DNA of 64,000 bases, from contig NZ_QFWH01000002.1 in NCBI RefSeq assembly GCF_003149375.1, forward strand, positions 1-64,000, written 5' to 3'. The position numbers and the translations under genes were made by a program. The notes under the pieces are model-generated. The model searched no databases. It was not told the DNA's origin and worked only from the letters and a program-made list of their open reading frames with translations. This document shows, in pieces, positions 59,881 through 64,000 of the stretch (its first letter is position 1; each line of letters begins with the position of its first letter). This DNA is from Vampirovibrio chlorellavorus. Its GTDB lineage: Bacteria; Cyanobacteriota; Vampirovibrionia; Vampirovibrionales; Vampirovibrionaceae.

Positions 59881-60948
59881 TTAGGCGCTGGCCACAGCTT
59901 GCTGAACCTGCTTGAGCAGGGCGTCATCCACACTTTCCAGGGCGGCCTGTAGTTCCTGCGGGTTGGTGGTGGCTGCCCCAAAGCGTTTCACCACAATACT
60001 GGCCGCTAAATTCCCCAAAATGGAAGCCTCCAGCAAGGTCGCGCCGGCGGTCAGGGCCAGGGTCAGGGTGCCTACCACGGTATCGCCCGCGCCGGTCACA
60101 TCAAACACTTCACTGTGGTTGAACACGGGAATATTGGTGGCCACGGGCTCTGCGCTGCCGTCCTGCCGCTCAAACAGGCTCATCCCCGATTCCCCACGGG
60201 TGATTAGCACGTTTTGTCCGTTGGTCTTGCGGAGTAAATCCTGTCCGGCTTGCAGCACCGCCTGCGGGGTGTCCAGCAGGTAACCCACGTTCTTTTCCGC
60301 CTCTGGCTGGTTGGGGGTGAGAATGGTAGCCCCCTGAAACGCGCTGAGATCCTGTTGGCTGTCTACGGCCATCATCAAGCCGTGTTTTTTGCTGAGTGCC
60401 TGACAGTGGGCAATCACTGCCGGGGTGAAGACCCCCAAGCCGTAATCGGAGAGGAGCAGGGCGTCAAAGGCTGGGGCTAATTGACTCAGGGTGTCCAGCA
60501 CCTGATTTTCAATCCTGGCCGAGATGGGGGCATTGGATTCCCGGTCAATGCGCACAATCTGCTGGGTGACCGAATGGTTGGCAATGCCGGAGATGCGGGT
60601 TTTGGTGCTGGTGGGGCGGTCTTCATCCTGAATCAGCCCGGCGGTGTCGATGCCATCCCGTTGTAAGGCGTCATTGAGGAGTGAGGCGTAGTAATCTTTC
60701 CCGGAAATGCCCACCACGGTGGTGCGCTTGGCCTTCAGTTTGGACACGTTGTGGGCGGCGTTGGCTCCGCCTCCCAGAATAATATCGGCCCGCTCGTGGC
60801 GTAAAATCAGCACGGGGGCTTCCCGGGACAGGCGATGCGTGGTGCCGTAGACCATCTCATCTATGACCATATCGCCTACCACCAGCACACGGCCCTGATT
60901 GAGTCGGGAAATAATTTTGCTCAACGTCTCTTTCATAGGGTTAATCAT
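59881..60948 (-). CDS. PfkB-family sugar kinase, heptose-7-phosphate kinase-like
   Basis: A 355-residue PfkB-family kinase equivalent to the N-terminal domain of HldE (RfaE). The start has LVVGDMVIDEMVYG, then HRLSREAPVLILRHE, the GGGANAAHNVSKL loop, the GISGKDYYASLL segment and the C-terminal DVTGAGDTVVGTLTLAL with the catalytic Asp. HldE domain I phosphorylates heptose-7-phosphate for ADP-heptose synthesis. No cytidylyltransferase domain is attached and none is adjacent, so the next step must come from another locus. It lies 41 bases after the TPR lipoprotein gene. Confidence 0.87.
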   Translation of the reverse strand: MINPMKETLSKIISRLNQGRVLVVGDMVIDEMVYGTTHRLSREAPVLILRHERADIILGGGANAAHNVSKLKAKRTTVVGISGKDYYASLLNDALQRDGIDTAGLIQDEDRPTSTKTRISGIANHSVTQQIVRIDRESNAPISARIENQVLDTLSQLAPAFDALLLSDYGLGVFTPAVIAHCQALSKKHGLMMAVDSQQDLSAFQGATILTPNQPEAEKNVGYLLDTPQAVLQAGQDLLRKTNGQNVLITRGESGMSLFERQDGSAEPVATNIPVFNHSEVFDVTGAGDTVVGTLTLALTAGATLLEASILGNLAASIVVKRFGAATTNPQELQAALESVDDALLKQVQQAVASA

Positions 60949-60989
60949 ACCCGTAAGCGGCTCACGGGTAAAGCCTTACGGGCCAAGCC

Positions 60990-61601
60990 TTACGGATTGG
61001 CGGTGGCTGAGCTTTCGCTGTCTGCCCCGGCGGATGCCTGCGTTTTTTTCAATCGGGCTTGCAGCGCCTCAATCTGCTTCTCCACTTCAGCGGCGTTTTT
61101 CAGGCCGGGCAGGGCTTGCTGATAGCTTTCAATGGCCAATTCATAGGCCTGTTGCGCCTCGGCTTTCATGGACGGGATTTTGGCCTTGTCCGCCTTGGGA
61201 TCGCTCTCGGCCTCACTTGCTTTAAAGGCCAATTGATCGGCCTTGGCCTCGTAGGTAATGCCCAGTGTTTTTTGCACTTGAGCCTTATCTAACTGCGATT
61301 TTTCCACCAGTTGCTTCAGCAGGGGAATGGCTTTGTCGTAACTGCCCTGGGTTTGGTAGGCGATGGCCAGATTGTAGGTGGTGTTGGGCTCATCGGGCTG
61401 GAGATCGTGGGCCGCTTCCAAGCGGGAAACCGCGCCATCAATATCGCCAGAGGCCATCAGGGCCTCAGCCTTTTCGTTAAGTTCGGCCATAGAGCGCTGG
61501 TAGACCACATTTTGCTGACAGCCGGTTAATACAAGGCTCATGCCGACAACGGCCACGGACAGGGCAATGGCTTTCACGCCGTTACTGAAGGACTGGGTCA
61601 T
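60990..61601 (-). CDS. TPR lipoprotein
   Basis: A 203-residue secreted lipoprotein. The signal peptide (VKAIALSVAVVGMSLVLTGC) ends in a lipobox, LTGC, with Cys as lipidation site. It is followed by three tetratricopeptide-like units (AELNEKAEALMASGDIDGAV, PNTTYNLAIAYQTQGSYDKA, AEAQQAYELAIESYQQAL) and an Ala/Lys/Ser-rich end. Its start lies 20 bases inside purN and has AGGA at good spacing. Such lipoproteins often assist outer-membrane or pilus assembly. The coupling to purN is positional rather than functional. Confidence 0.87.
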   Translation of the reverse strand: MTQSFSNGVKAIALSVAVVGMSLVLTGCQQNVVYQRSMAELNEKAEALMASGDIDGAVSRLEAAHDLQPDEPNTTYNLAIAYQTQGSYDKAIPLLKQLVEKSQLDKAQVQKTLGITYEAKADQLAFKASEAESDPKADKAKIPSMKAEAQQAYELAIESYQQALPGLKNAAEVEKQIEALQARLKKTQASAGADSESSATANP

Positions 61602-62241
61602 GGGCTTCCTGATTCTCCTCCCGATTCAAATGATTTTGTAGATACTGGCCAATGACGCTGGGGTACAGCCGATGCTCCTCGGCCAGCACTCTGGCGGCCA
61701 GACGCTCCGGGGTGTCATCCGCTAATACGGGTACCCGGCTTTGTCCCAAAATGGGGCCTTCATCCACCTGAGCGGTGACTAAATGCACACTGCAGCCGGA
61801 TTCCCGCTCTCCGTTGGCCAGTACGGCCTGATGCACCTTGAGGCCCACCATGCCTTTGCCCCCGTAAGCGGGTAATAAGCTGGGGTGAATGTTCAGGATG
61901 CGCCGCTCAAAAGCCGCCAGAATGGGGGCGCTGATGATGCGATCGTATCCGGCCAGCACCACCAGATCCACCTGATGCGATTTCAGGCACTGGGCAATGG
62001 CCTCATCCAGTGCGTTTCGGTTTTGGTAGTCGGCTTTTTCAAAAATGGCCGTGGGTAGGCCTTTCTCTTGGGCTTTTTGAAGTCCCACGGCCTCACGTTG
62101 ATTGGAAATAACCACGCTGATGCGGGTATTGGGCAGTTGGCCGGACTCGATGGCCTGCTGAATGGCCAAAAAATTACTGCCTCGACCGGAAAGAAGGACT
62201 CCCAGCCGAAACGGCTCTGCCTGCTGTCTGGAAAAACTCAT
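61582..62241 (-). CDS. purN: Phosphoribosylglycinamide formyltransferase
   Basis: A 219-residue purine enzyme that formylates GAR using 10-formyl-tetrahydrofolate. The start has LGVLLSGRGSNF, and the catalytic Asn-His-Asp are in NIHPSLLPAYGGKGM and VDEGPIL. AGYDRIISAPIL is the hydrophobic core. It overlaps the purM stop by four bases (ATGA). A longer N-terminal frame exists but runs into purM coding sequence and is rejected. Confidence 0.95.
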   Translation of the reverse strand: MSFSRQQAEPFRLGVLLSGRGSNFLAIQQAIESGQLPNTRISVVISNQREAVGLQKAQEKGLPTAIFEKADYQNRNALDEAIAQCLKSHQVDLVVLAGYDRIISAPILAAFERRILNIHPSLLPAYGGKGMVGLKVHQAVLANGERESGCSVHLVTAQVDEGPILGQSRVPVLADDTPERLAARVLAEEHRLYPSVIGQYLQNHLNREENQEAHDPVLQ

Positions 62242-63299
62242 TGCAGAATGACCTGAGCTTGCCCCTCGGCGGCGGGGATGAGCTGCCCAATGAGGAAGGC
62301 CTGCTCCTCGGTTTCTTGCCGGAAGCTCTCTAGCACGGCCTGCGCCTGATCGGCGGCCACCACCAGAATGTAGCCGATGCCACAGTTGAAGGTGTGCCAC
62401 AGGGTCTCGTTGGACAGATTGCCCAGTTTTTGGAGGTACTGGAAAATGGGCGGCATAGGCCAGTTGTTCGGGTTGATTTGGGCGGACACGGCTGGGGTCA
62501 ACACGCGAGGAATGTTGTCGTAGAAGCCACCGCCAGTCACATGCACCATGGCACGCACGGCCTGGGGGTGTTGTTCCAGAATTTTAAGAACCGGTTGCAC
62601 GTAAATGCGGGTGGGAGTGAGCAGCACATCGGCCAAAGGGGCTTTTAGTTCGGGGATAAACGTCTGCAAGTCCAGTGAGTGATCCTGAAACAGGATTTTA
62701 CGTACCAGGCTGTACCCGTTGCTGTGCAGGCCGTTGCTGGCCAAACCAATCAGTACATCGCCAGGCTTGATTTGCGCTTTGCGGGGGTAGAGACTTTCTT
62801 TTTCGGCCACGCCCACGCAAAAGCCCGCCAGGTCGTACTCGTTGGGCTCGTAAAAGCCGGGCATTTCAGCGGTTTCACCACCGATCAAAGCACAATTGGC
62901 CTGCTGGCAGCCTTCCGCAATGCCGTTGAGAATTTGGCTCAGTTGTTCTCCCTGAATTTTTTGCGTGGCCAGATAATCCAGAAAGACCAGCGGTTGTCCG
63001 CCATTCACCAGAATGTCATTGACACTCATGGCCACCAGATCGACGCCCACCGTATCGTGGCGGTCGGCCTGAAAGGCCAGTTTCAGCTTGGTGCCCACGC
63101 CATCGCAGCCGCACAGTAAGACTGGCTGTTGATAGCCCGGCGGAATTTCAAAAGCCCCGCTGAATCCCCCAATGCCGCCCAGGAGCCAGGGCTTTCTGGT
63201 TTTAGACGCCGCTTGTTTGGCAATATCGACCACGGCCTCAGCACTTTTTAGGTCAACACCGGCTTGCCGGTAGGCCTCATCGGAAGAAAGCGTGGTCAT
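62238..63299 (-). CDS. purM: Phosphoribosylformylglycinamidine cyclo-ligase (AIR synthetase)
   Basis: A 353-residue ATP-dependent cyclase making AIR in purine synthesis. It contains GGIGGFSGAFEIP, VLLCGCDGVGTKLKLAF, VDLVAMSVNDILVNGGQPL, GGETAEMPGFY and HVTGGGFYDNIPRVL, the AIRS signatures. A GAGGT lies six bases before ATG 63299. It heads the seven-gene minus-strand run. Confidence 0.96.
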   Translation of the reverse strand: MTTLSSDEAYRQAGVDLKSAEAVVDIAKQAASKTRKPWLLGGIGGFSGAFEIPPGYQQPVLLCGCDGVGTKLKLAFQADRHDTVGVDLVAMSVNDILVNGGQPLVFLDYLATQKIQGEQLSQILNGIAEGCQQANCALIGGETAEMPGFYEPNEYDLAGFCVGVAEKESLYPRKAQIKPGDVLIGLASNGLHSNGYSLVRKILFQDHSLDLQTFIPELKAPLADVLLTPTRIYVQPVLKILEQHPQAVRAMVHVTGGGFYDNIPRVLTPAVSAQINPNNWPMPPIFQYLQKLGNLSNETLWHTFNCGIGYILVVAADQAQAVLESFRQETEEQAFLIGQLIPAAEGQAQVILQ

Positions 63300-63405
63300 G
63301 AATTACCTCACAGTGTTTGTTACCCATTGCAGCAGGGTAGCCCAAAAGCAGGCTGGTGTCATTGGGCGTTATGCCTTGCTGGACTGAAAAACGCCCGTCG
63401 CTTTG

Positions 63406-63732
63406 TCAGTCCGGCACGTGAATGGTGGCGTGGGTAATGCCAAGGCGTCTGAAGTCGGCCTGAATCAGGGCGGGTCTGGCCGCTCCGTTGGCCTCAACCA
63501 CGTTGGTGGGCTCCACCACGATGGCCTGAGTGGCCTGATCTGATGGTAGAAGCGGTTGGGAAGGGGGAAACGTTTGCAAGGCCCGGGACTTGCCCAGCCC
63601 GCTGAACATGATGACACACAGCAGAATCACAGCCAGTAACGGTAAGCAGGCAATGCCCAGACGCAGAAGCATTCCCCGGACTGCGGCAATTTTTATTTTT
63701 TTGACAAGAACCGGTAACGACGCAGCCTGCAT
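63406..63732 (-). CDS. Small single-pass membrane protein
   Basis: A 108-residue protein with a basic N-terminus, one transmembrane helix (about residues 23-44, LRLGIACLPLLAVILLCVIMF) and a periplasmic tail rich in Pro, Ala and Asn. No family is recognised. The Shine-Dalgarno is not strong. The gap to purM (106 bases) and the location next to the tRNA suggest an independent gene. Confidence 0.55.
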   Translation of the reverse strand: MQAASLPVLVKKIKIAAVRGMLLRLGIACLPLLAVILLCVIMFSGLGKSRALQTFPPSQPLLPSDQATQAIVVEPTNVVEANGAARPALIQADFRRLGITHATIHVPD

Positions 63733-63874
63733 TAATTCCGTCTTTTCTCCCTCAAATCATAAAATTGAGGGGCCTGATGTGTTACCTTCCACCCTCTTGG
63801 TGCGTATTGGCTCGTTAAAAATTTGAATGGTCTGTCAATGGATGGATGTTTAGGATTGATATTTAAGAAATAAA

Positions 63875-63951
63875 TGGGGCGGATGATGGGACTCGAACCC
63901 ACGAATACCGGGACCACAACCCGGGGCCTTAACCTCTTGGCGACACCCGCC
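63875..63951 (-). tRNA. tRNA-His (GTG anticodon)
   Basis: The cloverleaf has the extra G-1 paired with C73, typical of tRNA-His: acceptor GCGGGTG pairs with CATCCGC, the anticodon loop is TTGTGGT (anticodon GTG), and the T-arm is GTGGGTTCGAGTCCCAT. CCA is encoded (63877-63875), unlike in tRNA-Gln at 12.3 kb. Confidence 0.95.
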
Positions 63952-64000
63952 ATAAAAAGTATCAAGTTGTTAAGTGGGCTTATTGTATCGAAGGCGTGAT

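Noticed and set aside
62242-62400. N-terminal extension of PurN
   Set aside because: It is Arg/Gly/His-rich and lies wholly within purM coding sequence; the ATGA start at 62241 is better.

Overview
The window is a moderately GC-rich, gene-dense bacterial chromosome segment with short intergenic gaps, about 53 protein genes and two tRNA genes. I see no insertion sequence, prophage, CRISPR array, rRNA or plasmid replication gene. The best guess for the host is a non-photosynthetic relative of Cyanobacteria (Melainabacteria / Vampirovibrionales type). This is inferred from the cyanobacterial style of GyrA around its C-terminal box, a protein that reads as a homologue of cyanobacterial IctB, a DUF4330 protein and a fused PilM-PilN. 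Heptose kinase, a GT9 heptosyltransferase-like protein and a lipoprotein indicate a Gram-negative type envelope. No photosynthesis gene is present. No database search was possible.

Layout. 1-4.9 kb: end of a proline-rich tandem-repeat protein, a membrane protein, exonuclease III, an ankyrin-repeat protein and a DnaQ-type exonuclease. 5.6-12.2 kb: pentapeptide-repeat protein plus murF-mraY-murD-ftsW-murG, a partial division/cell-wall cluster, then tRNA-Gln with its own promoter and terminator. 12.4-18.7 kb: a PL7 (alginate-lyase type) protein, a protein with a long Ala/Lys amphipathic helical region, and a SWIM-SNF2 helicase. 19.1-25.4 kb: nagB, methyltransferase, RmlC-type epimerase, SMR transporter, EEP-fold hydrolase, deoC and an alpha/beta hydrolase. 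25.7-29.9 kb: a septum-initiator-like protein, then the type IV pilus inner-membrane proteins (PilM-PilN fusion, PilO) overlapping a formyltransferase gene.

30-42.6 kb: gyrA, SRPBCC protein, U32 peptidase, YqeG-type phosphatase, anmK, two overlapping AI-2E family permeases, pilT, xerC/D, and an AT-rich gap with two strong terminators. 42.7-52.8 kb: dnaX, a WalK-like histidine kinase, a pilin-like protein, a CHASE2-GGDEF cyclase and, divergently, a MidA-like methyltransferase with TPRs. 52.8-55.8 kb: MoxR-DUF58-VWA module, apparently from a leaderless promoter. 56-64 kb: a minus-strand run purM-purN-TPR lipoprotein-heptose kinase-DUF4330-IctB-like-GT9, then a small membrane protein and tRNA-His.

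How they work together: peptidoglycan synthesis (mur, mraY, ftsW) and recycling (anmK, nagB), type IV pili and twitching (PilMN, PilO, PilT, pilin-like protein), surface glycan assembly (heptose kinase, GT9, IctB/WaaL-like protein, RmlC) and c-di-GMP signalling suggest a surface-living, motile cell. Scattered among these are poorly conserved proteins without Sec signals but with disordered Ser/Pro/Gln-rich N-termini (ankyrin, PL7, EEP, alpha/beta hydrolase, helix-rich protein). They could be secreted effectors, which is the most interesting hypothesis here.
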